Below are positions 39,438 through 49,491 of a stretch of DNA of 64,000 nt, piece after piece. Below the pieces are notes generated by a model. The model saw nothing but the letters and a program-made list of their open reading frames with translations, did not search any database and was not told where the DNA came from. The DNA comes from Bog-756 sp963831535 (GTDB lineage: Bacteria > Actinomycetota > Acidimicrobiia > Acidimicrobiales > RAAP-2), in NCBI GenBank assembly GCA_963831535.1, contig CAWHQP010000001.1, positions 310,001 through 374,000 on the forward strand, in the 5' to 3' direction. Numbering within the stretch: the first letter of the stretch is position 1; each line of letters starts with the position of its first letter. Made by a program: the position numbers and the translations under genes.

Positions 39438-41545
39438 CTACTTGCCGGCGTCCAGACCCACCCGGCCCGAGATGGCGTTGTACGCCGGGGTGAAGGCGTC
39501 TGTGGGAACCGGGGCACCACCGGTGGTGGGCTCGAGGACCGACTCGATGCGTCCACCGACCATGAAGGCCTGGCCGATGACCTCACTCCCCTGGTTGGGG
39601 ATGGTGAGTGTGGTCAGGTACCCGAACGACTGCACACCGGTCGGTGCGGCCAGCGGCACCGACTGAACCGTGGCCGTGGCCCCGGGAACCGCGGCCGAGA
39701 CCACTGACGACTGGTAGGCGGTGTAACAAGCCACGAAGCTGGCATTGGTGAACGGCGTGGCCAGCGACTGGGCCAGAGCGTCCGAGGTCATGACCCGGGT
39801 CACCGAGTTCATCCGGACGGTCGGATCCGAGGGGCTCTGGAACGACGGCGACGTGGCCGAGCCGGACTGGCCGGGCACGGCCGTACCGGCGAACAGGCCC
39901 GAGATCGTGGTCGTAGTGGACCCCAGACACTGGGCCAGGGCTCGCGTGGCCTGAGCCTGGGCAGCGGCCGGCGCCACCGGGGGACGCACCGGCTGTCCGG
40001 CCGCGGTGCTCGGGACCCAGCCGCTGGGCAGGTCGGTCTGGCGCAGGTTGATGGATGCCGCCAATGCGGTGTCCGCAGCCGTCCCCGTCACACCGGCCGT
40101 CGTCGTCGCGGTGGTCGTCGCGTTGTCGTGGCGTTTGACGACGAAGTAGCCGATGGCGGCCACCACGACCACCAGGGCCACGAGCAACAGGGCGAGGAGG
40201 CGGTTGTTGCGGCCGTGTGCCGGTTCCTCGGGAGCCTCGGCGCCGTAGGCCGCGCCGGGTTCGCCCGGAGGCGGCGGGACGGCCGTCGGATCGAAGCCTG
40301 TGGTGGTCGGTTCCAGACCTGCGGGAGCCGGTTCTAGAGGTGCGCCGAATCCCGAGTCGACACCCGGAACCGCCGGTGCCCCTGACAGGGCGGCATCGGC
40401 GCCGACCACACCCACGGCACCGGCCGATGCCACCGCGGCGGCCTGGGCCGCCTTGTCTGCCTTGCGCTTGGCCCTCCCCTTGACCGGTGTGGCCAACTCC
40501 GGTGCGCTGGGGTCCGGCTGGCCGTCCCACAACCTCTCGCCGGTGGCGGGGTCGACCGGTGGGCTCCAGACAGACGGCCCGGTGGCCGTCGGGTAGGCCA
40601 GAGCGTCCGGGGGAGGGGGAGGCAGCACGGACTGGTCGAGCCGGACTGGATCGTTCGGTGGAGCGAAGGGGGCCTGCGACGGGTCGACCGGGGCCTGGTA
40701 CGAGACCGGGGCCGCCGGAGCCTCGGGTGTCTTGTCCTTGCGCCACCGGCTGGACTTCTGGGTGCGCGGCGCGGTGACGGCGTCTCCCACCGGCGCGGGG
40801 GAGGTCCGGACCACGCCGACCCCTCGGTCGGGGGCTCGGGTGATGCCACCCATCCGGCGCCGGCCGGGGCCGGAGGTGGTGGCGGTGCCCCGGGCGGCGG
40901 AGGCGTGATGGTCGGTGGCGCGGCGTAGGTCGACGGCGGAAGGGGTGGGGACGGGGGCGCGGGCGGATAGGGGGACGCGGCAGACGGCGGAGGTCCATCG
41001 GGGGCCGTCGCGCCGGCCACGGCCGCGGCGACAGCACCGGCTCCGGCGCCGGCCACTGCGCCGGAGGCCACCTGCGGGGGCTGATCGGCGATCACGGGTG
41101 GGGGCGGCGGCGGGTTCGACCCGTTCCCGGCTCCGGCGGCGGAGGCTCCCAGTGGGCCCTCAGCCTGGGGCGGTGCGGGTGTTGCCCCTTTGTAGCGGGC
41201 CAGCCAGTGAGGCAGAGCCTGATCGAGATAGGCGGCCTGGCCCGGGGTCACCGACTCGGTCGGGAAGAGGAACCGGATGGACTGCCCACCCGACGTCAAC
41301 TCCATGACGGCGGCGTTGCGCCCGTCGGGCAGCACCACCTTCTCCCGACACGAAGCGGAATCCAGGCCCGACCACACCAGCAGTCGCTCGATCTGAGGTT
41401 GGGGCCCCTGCACGGTGATCCCGGCCGTGGTGAACAACAGGCTGAGCCCCTCGGTGGTCTTCGTCCCGCGTTCGGCGTCGCCGGCCAGCGCGACGCCCCC
41501 GAGCTGCATGCCCTCGGGAGGGAGTTCCGTTATTCCGACCGTCAT
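39438..41545 (-). CDS. Single-pass membrane protein, paralogue A, unknown function; one frame break
   Basis: About 700 residues after repair. Order: an N-terminal domain of about 120 residues (GLSLLFTTAGITVQGP, RLLVWSGLDSASC); a long Pro/Ala-rich linker; one helix NNRLLALLLVALVVVVAAIGYFVV; and an external domain beginning INLRQTDLPSGWVPS with LAQCLG and ACYTAY cysteines. The frame changes in the linker near 40764-40773, where a GC-dinucleotide gain (or one lost base) would explain it; the join gives SPRRTQKSSRWRKD. The layout is the same as that of the neighbouring gene at 41731, which argues for one gene rather than two. ATG 41545 has GAGGAG 6 nt upstream. Confidence 0.7.
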
Positions 41546-41730
41546 GGACATCTCCTCATTGGTTCCGAGGTCTCTCCCCGTCCGGTGCCTCAGTCCTGCC
41601 ATCCTGCCGTCGCTGCCCACGGGTAGCAAGGATTTCCGGACTCCGGGTGGCCCGACACGTCGCCGCACAGGCGTGGGGACCGTCGGTGGGGGTCGGCGGT
41701 GTCACCCCCGGCCGGGGCCGCCGGGGAGTC

Positions 41731-43248
41731 TCAGACAACCGAGCTGGCGCCTCCCGACGCCACCCGCCGCTCGAAGGTCGAGATGGAGGTGGCCAGGGAC
41801 TGGCTGGGGATCTGACCGCCGATGGCGAAGACCTCGAGACCCGCCTCGATCCGGTGGGCCCCGAGGGTGATCGACTCCACCTGCACCGGTACCGTGGCCG
41901 TCCCGTCCACCACGGTGAAGGTCATGAGCAACCCGGACAGCTGCACACCGGGGGTACTCGGAGCAGCGAGTGGTGCGGCGGTGGCCGGTCCGGCCTGATC
42001 GCCGCCCCCCGAAGTCTGGTTGACCCCGAGTTGGAGCTCGTCGGCCGAGGCCGTCGCCGCGCACTGCGGGTACTTGGGGTTGGTGAACAGGCCGAAGTCC
42101 TGTTGTTCGTCCTGGTGGGTCCGCACCACGGTGGCCGCCGTCTGGAGCTCGACCGCCGTCTGGATCGTGGCCGACGTGGGGGCGACGAAGATGGGGGACG
42201 TGAGTTGGGCCGTCTGGTCCGACGCCGCCCCCCCGAGGACGATCGCCCCCTCGGCATCGGTGATGCCCATGCACTGGGCGAGGGTGTGGGTGATGCGGGC
42301 CTCACCCTGCTGGAGCGCTGGCGAGTTGGCTGCCGTGCCGGGGTTGGTGGATACCCGCCAGCCGACAGGTAGATCACCCTTGGTCAAGAGCAACTCCTGG
42401 GCCAGACGCTCGTCGGGCGATGGGGCCGGTCCGGTCACGACTCTGGCGGGAGGGGGTGTGGACCTGACGGCGGAGAGGCCCACGGCCAGACCCACGCCGC
42501 TGGCCACGAGCACCAGCGCCACCACCAGGGTGACGGTTCGACGGGTCCGCTTCCTCCCAACGGCAGGGGCGGGCGAGGGGTTGGCGCCGTACGGGTCGAA
42601 GGGGTCGTAGGGCCTGAGGGGCGCACTGGTGTCGAAGGTGTAGGGGGCCGGAGGCGCGTACCACGGCGCCGGAGCCGGATACGGGAAGGGAACCGATGGC
42701 CGGGCGGTCGGAACAGGAGGAGAAGTCCAGCCCGTCGAGGGGGGGAAGGCCGCGCTCCCCGCGGCCCGGGTTCCCGGGTCGGGGTCCGCCCTTCCCGCGG
42801 CGGTCCATCGCCCCACTTGGATCTCCAGGGCGGACGTGGCCACCGCCAGGGGTCCGTCCGATCGGATCGCGTAGCGGACCGGGCCGGATGCCAACTCCAG
42901 ATCGACGATGGTCTCGGCCCGTCCGTCAGTGCCGACGGTCGCCGCCCCACAGGAGAACCGGTCGACATCGGACCATGGGATCCGTTGACGGTCAGCGTCC
43001 CCGGGCGCGGCGATCTCGACGCCCCAGGCGTCGAAGGTCAGGGCGAGGTTCCGCCGGGTTCGGGGACCGAGGACTGGCCGGCCGGGCCGGGGGACGGGGT
43101 CGAGTTCGTCGACCGGGTCGAACCGGAAGGCGTCTGCCTCGGGAACCACCCCGGGTTCGGTGGTCTCGGACGGGACCGTAGCCTCGTCGACGGCCGCTCC
43201 CGGTCGCACCGCTCGTCGGTTCTCGTCGGTCTCATCGGGCTCATCCAT
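41731..43248 (-). CDS. Single-pass membrane protein, paralogue B, unknown function
   Basis: 505 residues, intact. The N-terminal cytoplasmic domain (about 65-150) contains LALTFDAWGVEIAAP, IPWSDVDRFSC and ATSALEIQVGRW; its strand pattern could be PH-like. A Pro/Tyr-rich linker follows, then one helix (TVTLVVALVLVASGVGLAVGL, about 250-270) and an external domain with GDLPVGWRVSTNPG, LAQCMG and KYPQCA. The DLPxGW motif and LAQC(L/M)G are shared with paralogue A. It lies 30 bp beyond the hemL stop on the same strand. Function unknown; a sensor or envelope role is only a guess. Confidence 0.75.
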   Translation of the reverse strand: MDEPDETDENRRAVRPGAAVDEATVPSETTEPGVVPEADAFRFDPVDELDPVPRPGRPVLGPRTRRNLALTFDAWGVEIAAPGDADRQRIPWSDVDRFSCGAATVGTDGRAETIVDLELASGPVRYAIRSDGPLAVATSALEIQVGRWTAAGRADPDPGTRAAGSAAFPPSTGWTSPPVPTARPSVPFPYPAPAPWYAPPAPYTFDTSAPLRPYDPFDPYGANPSPAPAVGRKRTRRTVTLVVALVLVASGVGLAVGLSAVRSTPPPARVVTGPAPSPDERLAQELLLTKGDLPVGWRVSTNPGTAANSPALQQGEARITHTLAQCMGITDAEGAIVLGGAASDQTAQLTSPIFVAPTSATIQTAVELQTAATVVRTHQDEQQDFGLFTNPKYPQCAATASADELQLGVNQTSGGGDQAGPATAAPLAAPSTPGVQLSGLLMTFTVVDGTATVPVQVESITLGAHRIEAGLEVFAIGGQIPSQSLATSISTFERRVASGGASSVV

Positions 43249-43278
43249 CGTCGGGCCCGTGCGGTCCGCCGAGCCCGC

Positions 43279-44598
43279 TCAGTCCGCGACGACGTCGGCC
43301 ATGGCCGCCGTCGCCACGTCGAGGGTGTGTTCCATCTCGGTGTCCCCGTGGGCGAGGCACGGGAATCCCACCTCAAAGGGACCCGGGGCCAGGGCCACCC
43401 CCCGGTCGAGCATGGCGCGGAAGAGCCGTGCGTACATCCCGGTGGCCGCCGAGTCCGCCGCGCCTTCGTAGTCGCGGACCGGCGCCGACCCGGAAGGGAC
43501 GAAGAACAGACCGAATAGCGGGCCCACCACGGGAACCTGAACCTCGAGGGGGCGACCGCCACGGTCGGCGGTCCCCGCCTTGTGCAGGACGGCCGAGAGG
43601 CCCTCGGCCAGAGCCGCCCCGAACCGTTCTACCCGTGCCGAGAGCGTCGAATAGGAGTCAGCGTCGAGCGCGGCCAGGACAGCGAGGCCGGCCGCGGTGG
43701 CCACCGGATTCCCCGACAGCGTCCCGGCCTGGTAGACGGGACCGTCAGGGGCCAGGGAGGCCAGCACCTCGGCCCGGCCGCCGAAGGCCCCGACGGGGAG
43801 ACCCCCGCCGATGACCTTGCCGAAGCACCACAGATCGGGCCGGACGCCGGTCCGTCCGGAGGCACCGGACGCCCCCAGCCGGAACCCGGTGATCACTTCG
43901 TCGAAGATCAGGAGTGCTCCTGCGGCGTCACAGGCCTCCCTCAGGCCGGCGAGGAATCCCGGCAGCGGCGCCACCAGTCCCATGTTGGCCGCTACGGCCT
44001 CGACGATCACGCAGGCCACCCGGTCGTCGATCTCGGGCACCCGGTTGTAGGGGGCCACGACGGTCTCGGCCACTGCCCCGGCCGGCACACCGGCGGAGTC
44101 GGGCAGGCCCAGGGTGGCCACGCCGCTGCCCCCGCCGGCCAGGAGCCCGTCGGAGTGGCCGTGGTAACAGCCGGAGAACTTGAGGACGCGTGTGCGACCG
44201 GTGTGACCGCGAGCGACACGGACCGCACTCATGGCCGCCTCGGTCCCCGAGGACACCAGCCGGACCTGCTCGCACCCGGGGACGCGGTCCACGATGGCCT
44301 CGGCCAGACGGACCTCGCCCTCGGTCGGGGCTCCGAACGTCGTGCCGGCGGCGGCGGCCTCGGTCACGGCCCCGACCACCCGTGGATCGGCATGGCCCAG
44401 GATGGAGGCTCCGTAGGACTGTACGAAGTCGAGCAACCGGTTCCCGTCGACGTCCCACACGTAGGCACCCTGGCCCCGGGCCACGAAGTAGGGGTCACCG
44501 CCGACCGAGCGGAACGAGCGCACCGGGGAGTTCACTCCGCCGGGGATCACCCGGACGGCCCGGTCGAACAGGGCCGCCGACACCGTCCGGTCAGCCAC
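43279..44598 (-). CDS. hemL: Glutamate-1-semialdehyde 2,1-aminomutase
   Basis: PLP enzyme that converts glutamate-1-semialdehyde to 5-aminolevulinate, 439 residues. The PLP Lys is K261 in CFGKVIGGGLPVGAFGG, and the Asp that contacts the pyridine nitrogen lies in IFDEVITGFR (231-240). RVIPGGVNSPVRSFR is the family N-terminus. The start overlaps the hemB stop by 8 bp. It is the last gene of the early haem run. Confidence 0.97.
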   Translation of the reverse strand: MADRTVSAALFDRAVRVIPGGVNSPVRSFRSVGGDPYFVARGQGAYVWDVDGNRLLDFVQSYGASILGHADPRVVGAVTEAAAAGTTFGAPTEGEVRLAEAIVDRVPGCEQVRLVSSGTEAAMSAVRVARGHTGRTRVLKFSGCYHGHSDGLLAGGGSGVATLGLPDSAGVPAGAVAETVVAPYNRVPEIDDRVACVIVEAVAANMGLVAPLPGFLAGLREACDAAGALLIFDEVITGFRLGASGASGRTGVRPDLWCFGKVIGGGLPVGAFGGRAEVLASLAPDGPVYQAGTLSGNPVATAAGLAVLAALDADSYSTLSARVERFGAALAEGLSAVLHKAGTADRGGRPLEVQVPVVGPLFGLFFVPSGSAPVRDYEGAADSAATGMYARLFRAMLDRGVALAPGPFEVGFPCLAHGDTEMEHTLDVATAAMADVVAD

Positions 44599-45628
44599 CG
44601 ATGACCTCGGCCAGCTCGCCGGCGAAGTAGGTGAGGACGAAATCGGCGCCGGCCCGCCTCACCGCGGTGATCTGCTCGAGGGCCACCGCGGGCCCATCGA
44701 TCCATCCTCGCTCGGCCGCCGCCTTGACCATGGCGTACTCCCCGCTCACGTGGTAGGCCGCCACGGGGACGTCGACGGCGGCCCGCACGTCGGCGATGAC
44801 GTCCAGGTTGGTGAGTGCCGGCTTGACCATCACCATGTCCGCGCCCTCGGCCACGTCGAGGGCCACCTCGGCCCGGGCCTCCCTGCGGTTGCCCGGGTCC
44901 TGTTGATAGGCCCGACGGTCGCCCCCGTCCGCGATGGTGACCTCGGCCGCGTCCCGGAACGGGCCGTAGAGTGCCGAGGCGTACTTGGCCGCGTAGGCGA
45001 GGATGGCGGTATCCGGGAAACCGGCGCTGTCCAGCCCGGCGCGGATGGCGCCCACCTGGCCGTCCATCATGCCACTCGGGGCGATCACGTCGGCCCCGGC
45101 CCCCGCCTGCACCGCAGCCACTTCGGCGTAGAGGGGCAGGGTGGCGTCGTTGTCCACCGTGCCGCTGTCCGGATCGACCACGCCGCAGTGGCCGTGGTCG
45201 GTGAACTCGTCGAGGCAGCAGTCGACCATGAGCACCACGGTGTCGCCCACCGTGTCCCGAACGGCGGCCAGGGCCCGCTGGGTGATGCCGTCGGGCCGGC
45301 GGGCCGCCGAGCCGCTGGCGTCCTTGTCCTCGGGTCGCGGCAGACCGAACAGGATCACCCCGGGGACACCGAGGGCGGAGAGCCGTTTCACTTCGGTGGC
45401 GAGGGATTCGACGGTGTGTTGGACCACGCCGGGCAGCGAGGCCACCGGACGGGGTGCTTCCAGTCCGTCGGCTACGAACAGCGGCGCCACCAGGTCGTCG
45501 ACCGACAGGCGGGTCTCGGCCACCAGACGTCGCATGGCCCCGCTCGACCGGAGGCGGCGGAGTCGGGTGGCGGGGAAACCTGGAGGGGTCACCTTCGATC
45601 CGGCCTGGTGGGGGGCGTGGTTGGGCAC
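44591..45628 (-). CDS. hemB: Delta-aminolevulinic acid dehydratase (porphobilinogen synthase)
   Basis: Condenses two 5-aminolevulinates to porphobilinogen, 345 residues. The two active-site lysines are K215 (AYAAKYASALYGPFRD) and K269 (MVMVKPAL). The metal loop reads DCCLDEFTDHGHCG (residues 136-149): Cys138 and Cys148 are kept, but the middle Cys of the zinc type (C-x-C) is Asp140. This suggests a variant metal site, which I believe is common in Actinobacteria. Confidence 0.97.
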   Translation of the reverse strand: MPNHAPHQAGSKVTPPGFPATRLRRLRSSGAMRRLVAETRLSVDDLVAPLFVADGLEAPRPVASLPGVVQHTVESLATEVKRLSALGVPGVILFGLPRPEDKDASGSAARRPDGITQRALAAVRDTVGDTVVLMVDCCLDEFTDHGHCGVVDPDSGTVDNDATLPLYAEVAAVQAGAGADVIAPSGMMDGQVGAIRAGLDSAGFPDTAILAYAAKYASALYGPFRDAAEVTIADGGDRRAYQQDPGNRREARAEVALDVAEGADMVMVKPALTNLDVIADVRAAVDVPVAAYHVSGEYAMVKAAAERGWIDGPAVALEQITAVRRAGADFVLTYFAGELAEVIGG

Positions 45629-45638
45629 TGGCTCCAGC

Positions 45639-46457
45639 CTACGGCAGCGGGCCGTGCTCCAGCCCGCCGCAGGCCGAGACGACCGCGTCCACCAGCCCGT
45701 CGATGGTGTGGGGGCGGGCCTCGGCCGTCACGGCCAGACCCGCCGACCGGGCCTGCTCCGAGGTGACGGGGCCGATGGTGACCACGACCGGGGGGATGCC
45801 CCCGGAACCCAGCAGCGCGAGGGTCCGCTCCACCGTGGAGGACGAGGTGAAGGCCACGGCGTCGGCCTTCCCGGCCGCGGCCAGGGCCTCGGCTGAGGGA
45901 CGGCCGGCCACGGTGCGGTAGGCCACGACCTCGTCGACGAGCCAACCCTTGGCCTCGAGTCCGGCGACCAGCGCCCCCCGCACGGTCTCGGCCCGCGGAA
46001 ACAGAACCGACCGGGTCCTTGGGCCACCGGAGTCCCGGGGCCGCTCCCCGGTTCCCTCGGTGGATCCCGGAGTGGGGAACGCCCGGGCCAGTTCCTCGGC
46101 CACGGACACCTCGGGCACCAGGTCGGCACGCCTTCCGGCCTCCAGGAGGGTCCGGGCCGTCCCGGGTCCCACCGCCGCCCACCGCGTCAAGGACGGAACC
46201 ACCCGGTCCCCCAACCGGGACAACACCCGGGTGACGGCGTTGGACGAGGTGAAGGCCACCCAGCGGTAGTCGCCCGCGACCAGCCGGTCGACGGCACGGC
46301 CCAGGGCCTCGCCGCCGTCAATGGGGTCCTCGACGGCGATGACCGGCAGTTCGACCACCTCGGCACCCAGCGCCCCCAGCCGATCCACCAGCCCGGAGGC
46401 CTGAGACCGGGTGCGCGTCACCACCACCGTCCGACCGTCGAGAGGAGGCGCCCTCAA
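45639..46457 (-). CDS. hemD: Uroporphyrinogen-III synthase
   Basis: Closes and inverts ring D of hydroxymethylbilane, 272 residues. HemD is poorly conserved; evidence is the start TVVVTRTRSQASGLVDRLGALGAEVVELPVI, the hinge-linked two-domain pattern (VAFTSSNAV and VAFTSSSTV in each half) and the position between cobA and hemB. The start overlaps the cobA stop by 4 bp. Confidence 0.93.
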   Translation of the reverse strand: MRAPPLDGRTVVVTRTRSQASGLVDRLGALGAEVVELPVIAVEDPIDGGEALGRAVDRLVAGDYRWVAFTSSNAVTRVLSRLGDRVVPSLTRWAAVGPGTARTLLEAGRRADLVPEVSVAEELARAFPTPGSTEGTGERPRDSGGPRTRSVLFPRAETVRGALVAGLEAKGWLVDEVVAYRTVAGRPSAEALAAAGKADAVAFTSSSTVERTLALLGSGGIPPVVVTIGPVTSEQARSAGLAVTAEARPHTIDGLVDAVVSACGGLEHGPLP

Positions 46458-47209
46458 CCCGGCGACACGTCCCCGGATCCGCCCCCGGCCCCGCCCGGGC
46501 CCGGGCCGAGGTCCAGCCCGGCCACCGGTCCGATCACGATGACCGAGGGTGCGGGCAGGTCGACCGAGTCGAGCCCGCCCAGGGTGGTGCGGACCACCTG
46601 CTGTCGGTCCGTCGTGGCCCAGTGCACGACCGCCGCCGGGGTCGAGGCCGGACGCCCGCTCCCGATCAGCTCCTCGGCGATGCCCGCCCGCTCGGACATG
46701 CCCATGAGGATCACCACCGTGCCGCCGGCCCGGCCGAGTGACGACCAGTCCACGCCTCCGGGAGCCGACGGATCACCGACACGTCCGGTGACCACCGTGA
46801 CCGATGAGGCCAGCCCCCGGTGGGTCACCGGGATGCCGGCGGCCGCCGGAGCGGCGAAGGCCGAGCTCACACCGGGAACCACCTCGAACTCGATTCCGGC
46901 GGCCCGCAGGGCCTCGGCCTCCTCCCCGCCCCGTCCGAAGACGAAGGGGTCACCGCCTTTCAGCCGGACCACGTCCCGCCCTGCCCGCCCCAGCTCGATC
47001 AGCTGGGCGTTGATCCCGGACTGGTCGGTCGACGCCCCCGGCGCCTTGCCCACGTCGATGAGCTGGGCATCCGGCCGGGCCAGTTCGAGCATCTGTGGGG
47101 CGATCAGCCGGTCGTGGATGACCACGTCGGCCCGACCCAGCAGCTCGGCCCCTCGCCGGGTGAGCAGGTCAGGGTGACCGGGTCCGGCGCCGACCAGCCA
47201 CACCGTCAC
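46454..47209 (-). CDS. cobA: Uroporphyrinogen-III C-methyltransferase
   Basis: SAM-dependent enzyme making precorrin-2, the branch point to sirohaem and cobalamin, 251 residues. Landmarks are VWLVGAGPGHPDLLTRRGAELLGRADVVIHD, VRLKGGDPFVFGRGGEEAEAL, GVSSAFAAPAAAGIPVTHRG and the VILMGM segment. It is a stand-alone methyltransferase; in many actinobacteria this domain is fused to HemD, whereas here hemD is a separate overlapping gene. Confidence 0.95.
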   Translation of the reverse strand: MTVWLVGAGPGHPDLLTRRGAELLGRADVVIHDRLIAPQMLELARPDAQLIDVGKAPGASTDQSGINAQLIELGRAGRDVVRLKGGDPFVFGRGGEEAEALRAAGIEFEVVPGVSSAFAAPAAAGIPVTHRGLASSVTVVTGRVGDPSAPGGVDWSSLGRAGGTVVILMGMSERAGIAEELIGSGRPASTPAAVVHWATTDRQQVVRTTLGGLDSVDLPAPSVIVIGPVAGLDLGPGPGGAGGGSGDVSPG

Positions 47210-48204
47210 TCCGACACCGCCTTCGCTCTCCCCCCGTTGCCCTTCGAGGACGGGAGCCAGTCACCGAGGTCCCGGCCCCCGGCCTCGTCGAGGAGGTAGC
47301 GCGCCACGGCACGGCCGAGGTCGTCCGGATCGGTTCCCTCCCCGGTGTGACGGATCACTACCACGCCGTCGGCCGACGCCATCATGCCGGTCAGTCGCAG
47401 CGCCGGCGACCCACCTCCCGTCCACCGGGCGTAGGCCCCCACCGGCAGCGTGCACCCGCCACCCAGCTCGGCCAGGAACGCCCGCTCCGCCACGACGGGT
47501 GGTCCCACCCGCTCGTCGTGGATGGCGGTCAGGGCCGCCCGGGTGGATGGGTCGTCGACCCGGCACTCCACGGCGAGGGCGCCTTGGCCCACCTGGGGAA
47601 TCATGACGTCGGGGTCGAGCACCTCCACGACCAGGTCGTCGGGCGGGGACCAGGACAGGCGGTCCAATGCCGCCCGGGCCACCACCACCGCCGCCACCCC
47701 GTCGACGCCCACGGTGGCCAGACGGCTGGCCAGGTTGCCCCGGAGACCGGCGAAGTGGAGATCGCTGCGGAGGTTGGCCATCTGCACGCGGCGACGTGCC
47801 GACCCGGTGGCCACCAGCGCGCCGGTGGGCAGGGAGTCGAGCCTCCCCCCGACCAGGGTGTCGCGGGGATCGGCCCGTTCCGGCACGGCTGCCAGGACCA
47901 GGCCGGGGACGGACAACTCGGCCGAGGCCGGAAGGTCCTTGGCCGAGTGCACGGCGGCGTCCGCCTCCCCCCGCACCACCGCGGCCTGTACCTCCTTGAC
48001 GAAGACGCCCTGTCCCCCGAGCTGCTCGAGGGGGACGTCGAGCCGTCGGTCCCCCGTCGTCTCCACCACCACCAGCGTCGACGCGATGCCCGAGGCCTCG
48101 AGGAGGCCGGCCACCCGGCGGGCCTGCCACAGGGCCAGGGGCGAACCCCGTGTGGCGAGGCGTAGCGGTGGTCGATCGGTCACGGCGCTGGCGGCCCGGC
48201 CCAC
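47206..48204 (-). CDS. hemC: Porphobilinogen deaminase (hydroxymethylbilane synthase)
   Basis: Assembles four porphobilinogens on a covalent dipyrromethane cofactor. C251 in ELGGGCTLPVGAYA is the cofactor attachment site. LRLATRGSPLALWQA and HSAKDLPA (catalytic Asp90 region) are intact. From the GTG at 48204 it is 332 residues; a GTG seven codons in is an alternative. It begins 3 bp after the hemA stop. Confidence 0.97.
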   Translation of the reverse strand: MGRAASAVTDRPPLRLATRGSPLALWQARRVAGLLEASGIASTLVVVETTGDRRLDVPLEQLGGQGVFVKEVQAAVVRGEADAAVHSAKDLPASAELSVPGLVLAAVPERADPRDTLVGGRLDSLPTGALVATGSARRRVQMANLRSDLHFAGLRGNLASRLATVGVDGVAAVVVARAALDRLSWSPPDDLVVEVLDPDVMIPQVGQGALAVECRVDDPSTRAALTAIHDERVGPPVVAERAFLAELGGGCTLPVGAYARWTGGGSPALRLTGMMASADGVVVIRHTGEGTDPDDLGRAVARYLLDEAGGRDLGDWLPSSKGNGGRAKAVSE

Positions 48205-48207
48205 CGT

Positions 48208-49491
48208 CTAGAGGTCGAACAGGGTTCGGAGTGCCTCGACGAGTCGTTCGCCCCGAGGCGTGCCGGCCGCATCCTTCAACGCCACCGTCGGTTGATGGAG
48301 GAGCTTGGCCACCATGGACCGGGTGACGGCGTCCACCTGCTCCCACTGGGCGTCGGTGAGATCGGAGCGCCTGGCCTGCTGGCGTTCGAAGGCTGACCGT
48401 CGGGCCGCTTCGACCTGGGAACGCAGGGCCGAGACGATAGGGGCGGCGTCACGGGCCCGGGACGCCACGCGGTACCGCTCCACCTCGTCGGTCACGATCC
48501 GACTGGCCCCGGCCACCTCGTCCTGCCGCCCGGACAGCGCGTCTTGCACCGCGGCCCGGAGGACGTCCATGTCCAACAGGACCAGGCCGGGCAGATCGGC
48601 CGCGGCCGGCTCGACGTTGCGGGGCACGCCGAGGTCGACCACGAGCAGGGGGTCACCCGGCGGCCGGTCGGCGCTGACCACCTCCAGCAGCGAGCGGTCC
48701 ATGATCGGCAGGGTGGTCCCCACCGAGGTGAAGACCACGTCAGATGAGGCCAGCCGCGGGCCGAGTGCCTCCAGTGTGTCGGTGCCTACCCTCCCGGCCA
48801 ACCGGTCGGACAGGCCCGCCACCACCGCCTCGGAGCGCTCCGGCGTGCGGTTGGCGATGACCACCGAGGCCACGCCGTGTCCGTCGAGGGCCTGGGCCAC
48901 ACCCTCGCCCATCTCGCCGGCCCCCACCACGAGCACCCGGGCCCCGTCCAGACCGCCGGGGCGTCGGCGGGTGGCCAGGGCCACCGCCCCGTGGGAAAGC
49001 GAGGTGATCCCCCGGGCGATGGCCGTCTCCGAGCGCACCCGCTTGCCCGTCTCCACCGCGTGGCGGAACAGGGCCCCGAGCACCGGGCCGGACACCCGTT
49101 CGTCCTGGGCCCGCTCCCAGGCCCGTCGGACCTGGCCCAGGACCTCGGACTCCCCGAGCACCGCCGAGTCCAGGCCGGCGGCCACGGTGAAGAGGTGGCT
49201 GGTGACGTCGTCGTCGAACCGGATGGTCAGATTCTCGGCCAGTACGTCGACCGGCGTCCCGCTGATGGTGGCGAGGAACTCCTGGAGTTCGGCCACGCCG
49301 TCGTGGAAGCGCTCGACCACGGCGTACACCTCAGTCCGCAGACAGGTGGACAGGATGACCGCCTCGGACAGGTTGGACTGGTCCCGCAGACTGCCCAGGG
49401 CCTTGGGCAGGGCGCTCTCGGTGACGGTCACCCGCTCCAGGAGCTCGAGGGGTGCCTGGCGCTGCTCGAGGCCCACCACGATCACTGACAT
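48208..49491 (-). CDS. hemA: Glutamyl-tRNA reductase
   Basis: First committed step of C5 haem synthesis: reduces glutamyl-tRNA to glutamate-1-semialdehyde with NADPH. Catalytic Cys50 lies in ILSTCLRTEVY (Leu where Asn is usual after the Cys). GLDSAVLGESEVLGQVRRAW and the NADPH loop VLVVGAGEMGEGVA are present. 427 residues. It is preceded by 231 bp and then rex on the same strand. Confidence 0.97.
   Translation of the reverse strand: MSVIVVGLEQRQAPLELLERVTVTESALPKALGSLRDQSNLSEAVILSTCLRTEVYAVVERFHDGVAELQEFLATISGTPVDVLAENLTIRFDDDVTSHLFTVAAGLDSAVLGESEVLGQVRRAWERAQDERVSGPVLGALFRHAVETGKRVRSETAIARGITSLSHGAVALATRRRPGGLDGARVLVVGAGEMGEGVAQALDGHGVASVVIANRTPERSEAVVAGLSDRLAGRVGTDTLEALGPRLASSDVVFTSVGTTLPIMDRSLLEVVSADRPPGDPLLVVDLGVPRNVEPAAADLPGLVLLDMDVLRAAVQDALSGRQDEVAGASRIVTDEVERYRVASRARDAAPIVSALRSQVEAARRSAFERQQARRSDLTDAQWEQVDAVTRSMVAKLLHQPTVALKDAAGTPRGERLVEALRTLFDL

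Noticed and set aside
39426..39459. GGGTCTGGA/TCCAGACCC inverted repeat as a terminator
   Set aside because: It overlaps the last codons and stop of paralogue A with a 16-nt loop; too weak and badly placed to call.
40334..41668. Two separate genes in place of paralogue A
   Set aside because: The intact neighbour at 41731-43248 has the same domain order, and no ribosome-binding site precedes the downstream half.
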